Source: an uncultured Bacteroidaceae bacterium (GTDB lineage Bacteria; Bacteroidota; Bacteroidia; Bacteroidales; Bacteroidaceae). Taken from it: DNA of 59,082 bases. The notes under the pieces are model-generated. The model searched no databases. It was given only the letters and a program-made list of their open reading frames with translations, and was not told the DNA's origin. The translations under genes and the position numbers were made by a program. The stretch is from contig CAJOLC010000004.1 in the NCBI GenBank assembly GCA_905235305.1, positions 1 through 59,082 of the forward strand, given 5' to 3'. Below are positions 34,242 through 44,594 of the stretch, in pieces; position 1 is the first letter of the stretch, and each line of letters opens with the position of its first letter.

Positions 34242-37200
34242 ATGAAGCAGCTTCTCTCCATATACAAAGCTTCGGCAGGTTCAGGCAAGACATTTGCCTT
34301 GGCCGTGGAGTACATCGTGGGGCTCCTACAGAAGAATGCCGAAAGGGAGTTTGAACGGACACTGGCTGTCACCTTCACGAACAAGGCAACTGCCGAGATG
34401 AAAAGCCGCATCCTGGAAACACTCTACGGCCTGAAGATGGAGTTGGAGGATGCCAAACCTTACCTGAACGCCATCATAAAACACTTCAACGAGGAGGGCT
34501 CTCCCATCACACAGCAACAGGTCAGTCAGCAAGCAGGAAAAGCCCTCACCGCCATCTTGCACGACTACTCGCATTTCCGTGTAGAGACCATCGACTCCTT
34601 CTTCCAGAGCATTCTCCGCAACATGGCGCGGGAATTGGGTCTGGCCGCCAATCTACAGGTAGAACTCTCGCACGATGAAATCATCGACAGTGCCGTAGAC
34701 AGCCTCATCGACACGATGGACGACCGCCGAGATGTGAAGGATTGGGTGCTGGACTATGTCCGCGAGCAATTAGACAGCGGCGACAAATGGGACATTACAG
34801 GGCCGCTCAAAGACTTTGCCGCCAACATCTTCAAGGAAGAATATCAGCGCCGAAGCGAATCAGAACTCCAGCGCATCAGCGATGCTGAAGTCATCAAAGC
34901 CTTCAAGAGCAAGATGCAAACCATCAGAAGCCGGGCAAAGAAGGAAGTGGAAGACGCCGTAGACGAGATAACAAGTCTGATTGGAGACTTTAGCCAAATC
35001 AACTACGGAAAGAACATCTGTTCGTTCCTCCTGAAAGCGAGAGCCCTGGAAGCCGAAGGTCCGACAAAAACCACCATGGCGATAAAGTTCAAGACCAACA
35101 ATCCGAATGAGGCTGAAGTCAAGCAGGCTTATTCGCGTCTGCTTGACCTCTATCCGAGCCGTCGCAAGGAATATCTCTCCGCAACCCTTGCCTTACGCCA
35201 TCTGGCACCGCTTCGGCTCCTGCGGTTCATAGACGAACGAGCTCGCGAAATAGAAGGTGATTCGGGCCGCTTCACGCTCAGTTCTACGCCCGTACTGCTC
35301 AACAAGATGATTGAAGGCAGCGATGCGCCCTTCATCTTCGAGAAGATTGGCACATATATAAATAATGTAATGATCGATGAGTTTCAGGACACCAGTCGGA
35401 TGCAATGGGAGAACTTCAAGAAACTACTTTTCGAGAAACTTGCTTCCGGCGGCAAAGGACTGCTGGTAGGCGACATAAAGCAAAGCATCTATCGCTGGCG
35501 GAACGGCGACTGGAAGATACTCTACGGCATCGAGAACGAACATGAGCTTAAGCGTTTCGACATTAAGCCCGAGCCGCTCGACATCAATTATCGCAGTCAT
35601 CAAGTCATCGTTGATTTCAACAATGCCTTCTTCCCCATCGCCGCCCAAAAGCTCGACGACATAAGGCCCGATGCCGAAATTAAACTGAGCTCCATCTATT
35701 CGGATGTCGAACAAAAGAAAAAGAAAGAGGATGGGAAAGGATATGTAAGGGTGAAGCTCTATAAAGAGGCGGACGACTATGTCCGGGATACCGTCACTGA
35801 TATGGCAGAACAAATCATAAAGCTGCAGGAAGACGGCCTCGACCTCAGCCAGATTGCCATTCTTGTCCGCACGAACCTTATGGCCAAGCAACTTATCGAT
35901 GGCTTCAGCCTCTATGCTCCCGACATACGGCTCGTCAGCGATGAAGCTTTCCTGCTCGAGGCATCAACCTCCGTACAGATGATTGTGGCAGCACTGCGCC
36001 TGCTTATCGCGGGGAACCATCCCGACGACATCTCCGAGAAATACCTAATGCTACATTATCTCCGCGACGTACTCGGGAAGGAAGACACCACCATCCAAAG
36101 CGTCGCCCTAATGGAAGCCGAACAGGCCTTACCAAAGGAATTTACAGAGGATAAAGACAACCTGCTGCAATTGCCGCTCTACATGCTTGCAGAAAAGCTA
36201 TGGCGCATCTTCTCGCTTGGCAACATCAAAGGAGAGGAGGTCTATGCGCTGACCTTCTTCGACGAGTTGCAAAACCATCTCCGCAGCGCTGGAGCACCCG
36301 ACATACAGACTTTCCTCACAGCTTGGGACGAGAAGCTATGCAAATGCTCTGTGACTGGTTTGTCCGTGAATGGCGTTCGCATCCTCACCATCCATAAGTC
36401 GAAGGGGCTGGCATTCCATACCGTCATGCTGCCATTCAGCCATTGGGACATTGAGAGAGACAGGCAAGGCGATGTGCTTTGGTGCCGAGCGGACGAGGGT
36501 CCCTATGGTGAGCTTGGTGCCCTGCCCATATCTATCCAATCGAAAGCCGTCAGGATGTCTGTCTTCGCTCCCAACTACGAAGAAGAGCATCTGGAGCGAC
36601 GCGTTGATGCGCTCAACACGCTTTATGTCGCCTTCACGCGCACTATCGCCAATCTCTATGTCTGGGGCAAGACGAAAGAAGGCACTGCGGGCGAACTCAT
36701 CTATTCGACGCTTCATAACGATACGAACGACACGGACGAAGACACCTTCAGCTATGAGACAGGCGCTCCCTTCACAGAAGTCAAGAAGGAGAACAAGACG
36801 AACCTGAACCGCCTGCGCATCGAACATCATGAAGAAGATGCCATCGATGTGAAGGTCATGCCGGGGAATCCTGCACTCAGCTTTGTCCGGAGCAATCTGG
36901 CTCAAGATTATCTCAATAGGCAAGCCACGGGCGAGGGACAAGAGACTGGGGGCATCAGGCTCTCTGGACGGGAGGTCGGCAAACGGATGCATGAAGTGCT
37001 TAGCCGCGTGCATGATGCCAGCAAGCTCGACGAAGTGCTCTCCTGTGCCCGTCAGGAAGGCATTATCGGTGAAAGCAAGGATTGGGATGTCATCATCGGA
37101 AACATTAAGGAAGGCTTCGCTACCCCGCTCATAGCATCATGGTTCAAGCCAGGGAACACCATCTATAATGAATGCGCTATTGCAAGCATAGACGAGAAGA

Positions 37201-37427
37201 CGAGGCAGCCCAAGGTGCTTCGTCCGGACAGAGTCGTGATGAATGGCAGCGACATTACCGTCATCGATTATAAGTTTGGGCATCCGAGCCGCGATTACGA
37301 TGACCAGGTAAAAGATTACATGAACCTCCTGAGGCAAATGTATCCGAAGCATAATGTGCAGGGCTATATCTGGTACGTCATGAGGAAAAGAGCCGTCCCT
37401 ATTATGGATGAAAAGGTAAAGGAATGA
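34242..37427 (+). CDS. AddA/RecB-like UvrD helicase-nuclease
   Basis: 1,061 residues from MKQLLSIYKASAGSGKTFAL; upstream in-frame ATGs lie before the promoter. Helicase motifs run in order: Walker A SAGSGKT (11-17), AVTFTNKATAEMKSRI (Ia), IDEFQDTSRMQWENF (motif II, near 377), GDIKQSIYRWRNGDW (III), VRILTIHKSKGLAFHTVMLP (V) and LNTLYVAFTRTIANLYVWG (VI). A PD-(D/E)XK nuclease ends the protein (VIDYKFGHPSRDYDDQV, near 1008). With the AddB-like partner it should form an AddAB-type complex that unwinds and resects double-strand breaks for RecA in the cytoplasm. The stop overlaps the partner's start as ATGA. Confidence 0.9.
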   Translation: MKQLLSIYKASAGSGKTFALAVEYIVGLLQKNAEREFERTLAVTFTNKATAEMKSRILETLYGLKMELEDAKPYLNAIIKHFNEEGSPITQQQVSQQAGKALTAILHDYSHFRVETIDSFFQSILRNMARELGLAANLQVELSHDEIIDSAVDSLIDTMDDRRDVKDWVLDYVREQLDSGDKWDITGPLKDFAANIFKEEYQRRSESELQRISDAEVIKAFKSKMQTIRSRAKKEVEDAVDEITSLIGDFSQINYGKNICSFLLKARALEAEGPTKTTMAIKFKTNNPNEAEVKQAYSRLLDLYPSRRKEYLSATLALRHLAPLRLLRFIDERAREIEGDSGRFTLSSTPVLLNKMIEGSDAPFIFEKIGTYINNVMIDEFQDTSRMQWENFKKLLFEKLASGGKGLLVGDIKQSIYRWRNGDWKILYGIENEHELKRFDIKPEPLDINYRSHQVIVDFNNAFFPIAAQKLDDIRPDAEIKLSSIYSDVEQKKKKEDGKGYVRVKLYKEADDYVRDTVTDMAEQIIKLQEDGLDLSQIAILVRTNLMAKQLIDGFSLYAPDIRLVSDEAFLLEASTSVQMIVAALRLLIAGNHPDDISEKYLMLHYLRDVLGKEDTTIQSVALMEAEQALPKEFTEDKDNLLQLPLYMLAEKLWRIFSLGNIKGEEVYALTFFDELQNHLRSAGAPDIQTFLTAWDEKLCKCSVTGLSVNGVRILTIHKSKGLAFHTVMLPFSHWDIERDRQGDVLWCRADEGPYGELGALPISIQSKAVRMSVFAPNYEEEHLERRVDALNTLYVAFTRTIANLYVWGKTKEGTAGELIYSTLHNDTNDTDEDTFSYETGAPFTEVKKENKTNLNRLRIEHHEEDAIDVKVMPGNPALSFVRSNLAQDYLNRQATGEGQETGGIRLSGREVGKRMHEVLSRVHDASKLDEVLSCARQEGIIGESKDWDVIIGNIKEGFATPLIASWFKPGNTIYNECAIASIDEKTRQPKVLRPDRVVMNGSDITVIDYKFGHPSRDYDDQVKDYMNLLRQMYPKHNVQGYIWYVMRKRAVPIMDEKVKE

Positions 37428-40348
37428 TTATGGACACTTTTCTTTCTCTCATAGCAGCTGATATGCTGTCACATTTCTCGAACGACATGCAGGATGTGAC
37501 AGTTGTCTTCCCTGGCCGGCGTGCCGGCATGTTCCTCTCGAGAGAGTTTGCCCGGCTGAGCGACAAGCCTGTCTGGGCTCCTTGCTACATGACGATGGGC
37601 GACCTCTTTCAAAGCCTTACCTCCATACAAATAGCCGACCGCATCGAATGCATCTGCCAGCTATATAGCGTGATGCAGGAAGTGCTGGGGGCTGAATATA
37701 CGGAAACCATCGACGAGTTCTGGAGCTGGGGCGAAGTGCTGATGGCAGACTTCGACGACATTGACAAGCATCTTGGAGGTGCGCAGGCCATCTTCACCAA
37801 CATTACCGAGAGGGAGCGTCTGGGGAATCTCGACTATCTCGATGCTGGCCAGTGCGAAACGCTGAAACGCTTCTTCGGCCATTTCTCCCCTTCCGGCAGC
37901 ACTAAACTGCAAGAGGAGTTCCTAAGGACTTGGGAACACATGTTCGAGATATACACACGGCTGCACGAAAGGCTTCTTTCCGACGGCAAGCTTTGGGAAG
38001 GGGCACTCTATCGTCATGTCATTGAGCAGATGAAATCCGACGAGGGCATGACCGAGAAGCTTCTGGAAGGCAAGCGCGCCATCGTCTTTGCAGGCTTCAA
38101 TGTCCTCAGCGATGTGGAGCAGGCTATGATGGGTCTCATTAAGCGAGAGAATAAGGCACGATTCTATTGGGACTACGACATCTACTATGTCGACCCGAAG
38201 GCAGACCATGAGGCCGGCTACTTCATGAAGCAGAATCTCCAGAACTTCCCTAATGCCATTGACGAAGCCGAGGCCTTCGACAACTTCAGCCAACTTAGCG
38301 ACGTCACCTTCATCTCTTGTACCACGGACAGTGCTGCGGCAAGATATGCTGGTACATTTATTAATGAAGAATTCCTGCCTACCCCTTCATCTACATCCGG
38401 CTCGGTGGAGGATTCTTCAGGCTTAACGCTTAACGACTCATTTGCCGTCGTCCTTGCGAACGAGGCCTTGATGATGCCTGTCCTTCATGCCATCCCGGAA
38501 TCTGCCCGCGAGGTAAATGTCACGATGGGCTTCCCAGCCAGCGACACCCCTGTCTATGGCATCATCATGTCGTTGCTGAGACTGCAGATTGAGGGTTATG
38601 ACTCCGCGCGGAAACGCTTCCGCCATTCTTTCATCGAGACGCTGAAGAGACAGCCGCTCTTTGAGCTTCTCAGAGAAGAGGATTGCCTGACCGGTTATCA
38701 TGCCACGACTGCCGAACAGTTGCTTGAATGGCTGCTCATGCTTGTCCGCCAGATAGCCCTTCACTATGCACAGATTGAGGAGCCGAACATCACCCAGCAA
38801 CTCTATAGCGAAGCCGTCTTTCGCATGGACAGGATGCTCCAGATGATGCTCGACCTTACCCGACGGAAGGACAATCCCCTCGTCATCCAGCCAAGGACAC
38901 TGCGGCGCCTGCTGCGGCAGATGATGACGAGCTCGAAGATTCCCTTCCACAGCGAGCCGGACAGAGGGCTGCAGGTGATGGGAATGCTCGAGACGCGCCT
39001 GCTCGACTTTGAGAACGTCCTGCTACTTTCTGCCGAGGAAGGCAACCTGCCACGGAGTGCATACGTCGCCACATTCATCCCCGAGAGCCTTCGCGAAGCT
39101 TTCGGCCTGACGACACGCAGGCATCGCACATGCATCTATGCCTATTACTTCTACCGTCTCATCGCACGTTCTCGAAGCCTGACCTGCATTTACAACGAGA
39201 GCAACAGCGATGGCGCGCAGCACGAGATGTCGCGTTTCCTCAGGCAGATGCTTGCTGAGACCAACATCCCCATTAAGACGCGCTGGCTCAGAAGCGAGCC
39301 GAGGCCGCAGCCCAACCTGCCAATCGTGGTATCAAAGACGCCCGAGGTGATGCAGCGACTCAGGTATCGCTACGACCAGAGCCTGGAGGGCGGCGAGCAC
39401 ATCACGCTTAGCCCGTCGGCCATCAACGCCTATCTGGACTGCCCCATGAAGTTCTACCTCACTAACCTCCTGCGCATCCGACCGCAGGAAGACCACGAGG
39501 AGAGCATATCGGCCGACATCATCGGCAACATCTTCCACGACACGGCCTCCTTCTTTTACGATTGGCTCCAGCACCGTTTCCAGACCGACGTCATCACCGC
39601 CTCCATGCTTACCTCGCCGTATATCACTGAGGTAATCGGGCAGATGCTTGATGTCAGCTTCGACGCCTCATGGTTCCATCCAACCTCAGACTTCGACCGC
39701 CTGCCCATCATTCGCGAGCGTTTCCAAAAGGCAAAGGGCATCCGCAGGCAAAACACCTACCGAGGCACGGAGCTCATAGCCCGAGACGTCTTGCTGCACT
39801 ACCTGAAGGTTCTCATTGCATACGACGCCAGGCACGCGCCCTTCCGAATCGTCGGGACGGAGCAGGAGCATACCATCCGCATCCAGACGCCTGTGTTCGA
39901 CGTCAAGGTCGGGGGGCGCATCGACCGCATCGACGAGATGGGAGGCAGCAGGAGAATAGTAGACTACAAGACAGGCTCCCATGAGCCTGAGAGGGTGAAG
40001 ATGTCTGGCATCGTGGGCATGAGGCCGAGGCACGAGGGCTACTACCTGCAAATCCTGCTCTACGCCCTGGCTGTAATGGAGAGCGGAGAGTCATCGCTGC
40101 CCATCCAGCCCGTACTCTTCTTCCCCATCAAGGCAGGAAAGCCCGACTACGACCCCGCCTGCAAGGTGGACGGAGCCGTGATTAATGACTTCGCGGAGCA
40201 GCTTGCCGACGACTTCAAAGAAGGGCTCGAGGAGATACTGACCGACATCTTCAACCCCGACAAGCCCTTTACCTGCACCACCGAAGGCGAGACGTGCCGC
40301 CGATGCAAGCTCGGGATGCTCTGCGGAAAAGGGAGCTCGCAGGCATGA
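37424..40348 (+). CDS. AddB-like PD-(D/E)XK nuclease with Fe-S staple
   Basis: 974 residues. The N-terminal part resembles a degenerate UvrD fold (VVFPGRRAGMFLSREFARLS) without a usable Walker A. The C-terminal nuclease reads LSPSAINAYLDCPMKFYLTN, KVGGRIDRIDEM and RRIVDYKTGSHEPE. One cysteine in DCPMKFY (near 672) and the end cluster CRRCKLGMLC (C-x2-C-x5-C) match the four ligands of the 4Fe-4S staple of AddB. AddB-type subunits are helicase-dead and cut one strand during break resection. Translation is coupled to the AddA-like gene by ATGA. Bacteroidota often annotate these only as UvrD-helicase and PD-(D/E)XK proteins. Confidence 0.88.
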   Translation: MIMDTFLSLIAADMLSHFSNDMQDVTVVFPGRRAGMFLSREFARLSDKPVWAPCYMTMGDLFQSLTSIQIADRIECICQLYSVMQEVLGAEYTETIDEFWSWGEVLMADFDDIDKHLGGAQAIFTNITERERLGNLDYLDAGQCETLKRFFGHFSPSGSTKLQEEFLRTWEHMFEIYTRLHERLLSDGKLWEGALYRHVIEQMKSDEGMTEKLLEGKRAIVFAGFNVLSDVEQAMMGLIKRENKARFYWDYDIYYVDPKADHEAGYFMKQNLQNFPNAIDEAEAFDNFSQLSDVTFISCTTDSAAARYAGTFINEEFLPTPSSTSGSVEDSSGLTLNDSFAVVLANEALMMPVLHAIPESAREVNVTMGFPASDTPVYGIIMSLLRLQIEGYDSARKRFRHSFIETLKRQPLFELLREEDCLTGYHATTAEQLLEWLLMLVRQIALHYAQIEEPNITQQLYSEAVFRMDRMLQMMLDLTRRKDNPLVIQPRTLRRLLRQMMTSSKIPFHSEPDRGLQVMGMLETRLLDFENVLLLSAEEGNLPRSAYVATFIPESLREAFGLTTRRHRTCIYAYYFYRLIARSRSLTCIYNESNSDGAQHEMSRFLRQMLAETNIPIKTRWLRSEPRPQPNLPIVVSKTPEVMQRLRYRYDQSLEGGEHITLSPSAINAYLDCPMKFYLTNLLRIRPQEDHEESISADIIGNIFHDTASFFYDWLQHRFQTDVITASMLTSPYITEVIGQMLDVSFDASWFHPTSDFDRLPIIRERFQKAKGIRRQNTYRGTELIARDVLLHYLKVLIAYDARHAPFRIVGTEQEHTIRIQTPVFDVKVGGRIDRIDEMGGSRRIVDYKTGSHEPERVKMSGIVGMRPRHEGYYLQILLYALAVMESGESSLPIQPVLFFPIKAGKPDYDPACKVDGAVINDFAEQLADDFKEGLEEILTDIFNPDKPFTCTTEGETCRRCKLGMLCGKGSSQA

Positions 40349-40424
40349 AAAACCCTGACGGAACCGGACTCCTTCTCTTTGCTCCTTGCTCCTTACCCCC
40401 TTTTTCCGTGTCATCCTCCACTAT

Positions 40425-40504
40425 GGGTTCGTTGCAGCATCATGAACATTCAATTGCAGGTTCATGAATATTCAATTGCAGGTTCATGATGCTGCAACGA
40501 ACCC
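40425..40504. repeat. 22-bp-period array B in a perfect 23-bp inverted repeat
   Basis: Arms 40425-40447 and 40482-40504 are perfect inverted copies. ATTCAATTGCAG starts at 40448 and 40470, 22 bp apart, joined by GTTCATGAAT. The ATTCAATTGCA core is shared, in inverse orientation, with arrays A and C. Confidence 0.92.
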
Positions 40505-40544
40505 TCCCTGTTATGTCGGACGACGCAGCTGGATGGGAAAAGTA

Positions 40545-40582
40545 AATCCGCGTATTGCGATGGGTATCGCAGCACGCGGATT
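40545..40582. repeat. Nested hairpin in the AddB/GH38 intergenic region
   Basis: AATCCGCGT pairs with ACGCGGATT, and inside it GCGAT pairs with ATCGC. It lies between the two converging genes but lacks a T run, so terminator function is uncertain. A second hairpin, CCCTCTCC-GA-GGAGAGGG, lies at 40661-40678 within a GC-rich interspersed repeat (40651-40680). Confidence 0.6.
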
Positions 40583-40727
40583 ATGTTACTCCCCTGTCGT
40601 TCGTCAGGTCGAGGGGGCGGTTTCTCTATTTGTTACAGTATTGGCAGCCTCACCCCCAATCCCTCTCCGAGGAGAGGGGAGAAAAGGAGCAAGGGGCAAG
40701 GAGCAGGCGTCTGGCTCTCCCTGCTGG

Positions 40728-43700
40728 TCAGGGCAGCAGCGTCTTTCGGCCTGCGTGGATGTAGATGCCTCCTGCAGATGTCGGTCTCTGATTCTGCTGC
40801 GGATCAGCGACACGCTGTCCGGACAGGTTGTACCAACCAGCGTCCGTCTGGGCATCCTCGCCCATCCCGTCGTCCGGGGAGACAGGAAGGATGATGCCCG
40901 TCGGGTCATCTTTCCCCACATAACCATAGAGGGCGAACTCGTAGATGCGTGTGGTGTAGGCATTCTGCTCACCCTGCACCATCTGCAGGCGGAAGCGTGT
41001 GCCGGTGATGGGACTACGGAGCTGGCGCACGACCTTATTAATCTGGTTGTCCTCCACCACGTCGGCATCAACCCATGTACCGTTGCCGGCATAGTACTGA
41101 AGCTTGAATGACTTGGCCACATAGTCGCCGCTTTCGCGCGCTGCCCCCAGCACCATCCACTTGGTCACCGTGACGGTGTCGCGCATGGTATATTGCAGAT
41201 AAGGCGTCTGGGTAGCGTTTGCGCACCACTTCGTAGTGGGGTCACCATCGTTGGCCTTAGTGCCTGCCTCGTTATTGTTAGTTTGGCTTGAGGCACTGAC
41301 GGCGCGGGGAATGAGCCGTCCGTCGTTGTACGAGAAGCCACCCTCACCTATGCCTCCCGGGATGCGGTGTACCTCTGGCTCCGTCGTAAGCGACTTCAGG
41401 CTGACGATATCATCGCCGATTCCGTCGCCGACGGTAGCGGCAAAGAGGAACGTACGACTGTCCGAGGACTTGACACTCACTTCGCTGACGCCTGCGGGCA
41501 GCTTTATACCATATTTATATATATATAGCATCTGCATGGTCTCGTTAGTCTCCGCCGAGACGCCATGTGCATGGGAAGATGCAAAAACGATGTTCTGGCG
41601 GCGATAGTTCTCGGTGAGTACGGTGGGAGAGGGTGGCTCGGCGGCACGTCCTGTGAAATACGGCACGTCGAGCTTCGTTTCTTCTTCGCCTGCGGTCACA
41701 GTGACAGTGGAGCCAGAGGCGTTGGCACTCGACATGAGAAGGTAGAGGTAAGCACCTTCTCCGATGCCTTCTCCGGCAGACGTAGGCAGGCTGACGGTGG
41801 AGGAAACCGTGGTGAGTCGCAACACATTCTTGGCTCCGGCCTCGCGAGGACCCATGACGAAGCCCACGCCATCCGCTTCGAGCGTGTCGGGAATCAGTTC
41901 CGCAGGATAGGCATAGGTGTAGGCCGAAGAGGCATCCCCACGGGCACTGTCGTAGCTCATCATGTCGAGGCTGTACGTCAACTTACAGTCCTTCACCTCA
42001 GGCTTCGCGACGGCTTCGTCACTCATCATGCTTCCGAGGCGGATGGCAAATGTCTTTGGCTGATAACGGCCTATGTCGAAGACGAGCGAGCCGTCCTGTA
42101 CCTCAGCCTCACCCTTGTCCTCCTCGATGCCGTTCACCTCGCGGGCAGAGACGATGGGCACAGGGAAGGAAAGCCGGACACCCTGCTGGTCCTGGCCCAC
42201 CCACTCGTAGATGCGGACAATCAATTCGTCGGAGTCCTCGGCTTTCTTAAGGGCCTTGACGGCAACCATATCGGTGCTGAGCGACGCAAATGGCAGTCGG
42301 CGGCCCAAGGCACCAGGATGTTTGGTCGCAGCAAAGGCAACGAGTGGCTGATTGAGCTGGCCTGCCTGCATCTGGGTCTGCTCGTCCCAGCCGCCTTGGT
42401 GCGGGAAGAGAGCGTAGGTAAACGTCTGTGGGCCGAGATCCATATTAGCCTGATGCGTGTAACTTCCACAGGAGGGTGTGCGGAGAAGCGTTAGGCGAAG
42501 CGACTTCCCATCGGGCTTGTCCCAGCCATACTTGCAGTCGTTGAGGATGGAAACACCGTAGCTTTTGTTCGCATGGCTGTGGTCTGCCCACTGATGCCCG
42601 CAGACCTCGTACTCGTCGCTCTTGCGGGCTCCACGTGAGATAGTGCCGAGGGAGATGTCGTAAGTGTCGTTGTCATTGCTGAAATTGAAGGGGAAGTTGA
42701 CCTTAAGCATACGCTCCGTCGTCTGCCAATCTATTTCGTTCAGGCACTCGATGCGGTCGTTGATGGCGTTCATCCTAATGTACATCACGAAAGTCGACCC
42801 TTCCTGTTGCCTCTTGACGCGCAGGGATTTGCGCAGAGGACCGTCCTCCACGAGCTCCATCTCCACATTCTTCGAGACGTAGGAGGACGGGGTTCGCGTG
42901 ACATTGGAGTAGCTTATCTCCCAGGCCGGCCAAGTGCCTTCGTGGTCGTAGATGAGCTGTTGGCGCACAGCAGTGTTGATGAGGGTGACATGTCTCTTGA
43001 GGTCGTAGAGGTTGGATATGTCTCCGTTGACATTCACACTGAGGCGATAGCGTCCGTTATTCATTCTCTTTGTGTTGCCGGATACTTCGTATGTGAGGTC
43101 TGAGGTCAGGGTCGGCTTCTCGCCCACCCTTGCTTCATAGACGGCAAAGCCAAGGGAAGGCACCGTTGCAGCAAAGATGAAGTGCAGTTGGTGGGTGGCG
43201 AAGTCGTAGCCGGTCACTTGGGCAAGCACTTCATTGCCATCGGGGTCGAGCACGCGGATGCTGTTCTGGTAGGTGCGCTGGTATAGGCTTCCCTCCACGA
43301 TGTCTGTCCTTTCGTGCGAGAGAGGGTTATATACTACGATTGGCGTACCTTCGGTTTCGGTGTCCATCAAACGGCTGACGGCGCCCGAACTTGTAGTGAG
43401 TTCCTGCGCGAAGGCACGGTTGGCGATGTAGAACTCGTTGTACGAGTAGTCGTTCGCCGAGAGGATGCTGGTGCCGGTCAGTCCGTCGTGATGCTGTTGC
43501 CAAAGGGTTCTGACCCAGGCATCTCTAAGTTGCTGGCTCGGATAGCGTCGTGTGCCGAGCCACTGGGCGAGCGACGAGGCCTTCTCCGCAGCATCGGCCA
43601 GGAGTTCGTTCTTGCGGTTCCAACGCTTTAGGTAACTCCAACTTGTGTAAGCCCCCACACCGTGTGTCCTCATGGGCAGTTCGCTGTTCCACACTCGGTA

Positions 43701-44594
43701 CTGCCCGTTGTCGTTGTCCTCCATGTATTGGAAGATCTCGTCGGGGCTGGCGAGACGCACCTTGACTGCCCCGTCGTCCTTGTTCGCATTGTAGCAGAGC
43801 CAATAGGGGGTGTTCTCTCCTTCCTTTCCGGGATTGTCCTGAAGTGCTCCGCCATGGTCGCTTCTGGGGCCGACATAGCGTATCATGGCCGGAAGCCCGT
43901 AGGTCTTGTTCCTGTCCGTCTCGCTCTTGATAGCGGCATCGGTGGTGAGATCTTTGTTGTACTCCTCATGCTTGTCGTACGCCTCTGGCTTGTAGATGGC
44001 ATAGACCTTGCTTCCATCGACGCCTTGCCACACGCCGAAGGGCGGAAGGGTGTTATAGACAGCCGAACCCCACGCAAGTTTGGCGGTGTGGAAACCTTTC
44101 TGTCCGGCATGACGCATGAGCGAGGGCAGGGCATAGGAGAAGCCGAAGCAGTCGGGGAGCATCACGTCGAAGCCGCCCCGCACACCGAATTCCTGCTGAT
44201 AGAAACGGTTGGCATAGAGCATGCTGTGCAGGATGCTTTCGGCTGAGGACATCATCACGTCGGCTGCATCTATAGACATGCCGCTGACGTGCCACTGTCC
44301 GTTCTGCACATACTGCTTGAGGCGTTCGAAGTCCTGCGGATAGTATTCCTTCATCCACATGTACTTGATGGCGCCTTCGTAGTTGAATTGGAAGTCGGGA
44401 TACTTGGCCATTAGGGCCATGTTGTCTACCAAAGTGTTCTTTACATACTCCCGGATTGTGGTCTTCACGTCCCAGTTCCACTGCGTGTCGAGGTGGGAAT
44501 CGGAGATAAAAAAGAGGGTGTTGTCGTCTGCTGCCTGCATGAAACTTGCTCCGCAGAGGAGTAAGGCAGATGCTGTAATGCTACGGATTTTCAT
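40728..44594 (-). CDS. Secreted GH38 alpha-mannosidase-like enzyme with discoidin-like domain
   Basis: 1,288 residues with signal peptide (MKIRSITASALLLCGASFMQ). The GH38 catalytic domain shows FFISDSHLDTQWNWDVKTTI (zinc His34 and Asp36), VMLPDCFGFSYALPSL (nucleophile aspartate near 147) and TLWQQHHDGLTGTSI (zinc histidine). GH38 enzymes remove alpha-mannose from N-glycans or mannans by a retaining mechanism. Later come the family's beta-domains and a discoidin-like module (RAVSASSQTNNNEAGTKAND, TTKWCANATQTPYLQYTM) for glycan binding. The end has GWYNLSGQRVADPQQNQRP, the sorting-like tail. Four short Gly/acid loops (AGEGIGEGA, VGDGIGDDI, GGIGEGG, DDGMGEDA) appear repeat-derived. Its start overlaps the upstream gene as ATGA. 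Confidence 0.88.
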   Translation of the reverse strand: MKIRSITASALLLCGASFMQAADDNTLFFISDSHLDTQWNWDVKTTIREYVKNTLVDNMALMAKYPDFQFNYEGAIKYMWMKEYYPQDFERLKQYVQNGQWHVSGMSIDAADVMMSSAESILHSMLYANRFYQQEFGVRGGFDVMLPDCFGFSYALPSLMRHAGQKGFHTAKLAWGSAVYNTLPPFGVWQGVDGSKVYAIYKPEAYDKHEEYNKDLTTDAAIKSETDRNKTYGLPAMIRYVGPRSDHGGALQDNPGKEGENTPYWLCYNANKDDGAVKVRLASPDEIFQYMEDNDNGQYRVWNSELPMRTHGVGAYTSWSYLKRWNRKNELLADAAEKASSLAQWLGTRRYPSQQLRDAWVRTLWQQHHDGLTGTSILSANDYSYNEFYIANRAFAQELTTSSGAVSRLMDTETEGTPIVVYNPLSHERTDIVEGSLYQRTYQNSIRVLDPDGNEVLAQVTGYDFATHQLHFIFAATVPSLGFAVYEARVGEKPTLTSDLTYEVSGNTKRMNNGRYRLSVNVNGDISNLYDLKRHVTLINTAVRQQLIYDHEGTWPAWEISYSNVTRTPSSYVSKNVEMELVEDGPLRKSLRVKRQQEGSTFVMYIRMNAINDRIECLNEIDWQTTERMLKVNFPFNFSNDNDTYDISLGTISRGARKSDEYEVCGHQWADHSHANKSYGVSILNDCKYGWDKPDGKSLRLTLLRTPSCGSYTHQANMDLGPQTFTYALFPHQGGWDEQTQMQAGQLNQPLVAFAATKHPGALGRRLPFASLSTDMVAVKALKKAEDSDELIVRIYEWVGQDQQGVRLSFPVPIVSAREVNGIEEDKGEAEVQDGSLVFDIGRYQPKTFAIRLGSMMSDEAVAKPEVKDCKLTYSLDMMSYDSARGDASSAYTYAYPAELIPDTLEADGVGFVMGPREAGAKNVLRLTTVSSTVSLPTSAGEGIGEGAYLYLLMSSANASGSTVTVTAGEEETKLDVPYFTGRAAEPPSPTVLTENYRRQNIVFASSHAHGVSAETNETMQMLYIYKYGIKLPAGVSEVSVKSSDSRTFLFAATVGDGIGDDIVSLKSLTTEPEVHRIPGGIGEGGFSYNDGRLIPRAVSASSQTNNNEAGTKANDGDPTTKWCANATQTPYLQYTMRDTVTVTKWMVLGAARESGDYVAKSFKLQYYAGNGTWVDADVVEDNQINKVVRQLRSPITGTRFRLQMVQGEQNAYTTRIYEFALYGYVGKDDPTGIILPVSPDDGMGEDAQTDAGWYNLSGQRVADPQQNQRPTSAGGIYIHAGRKTLLP

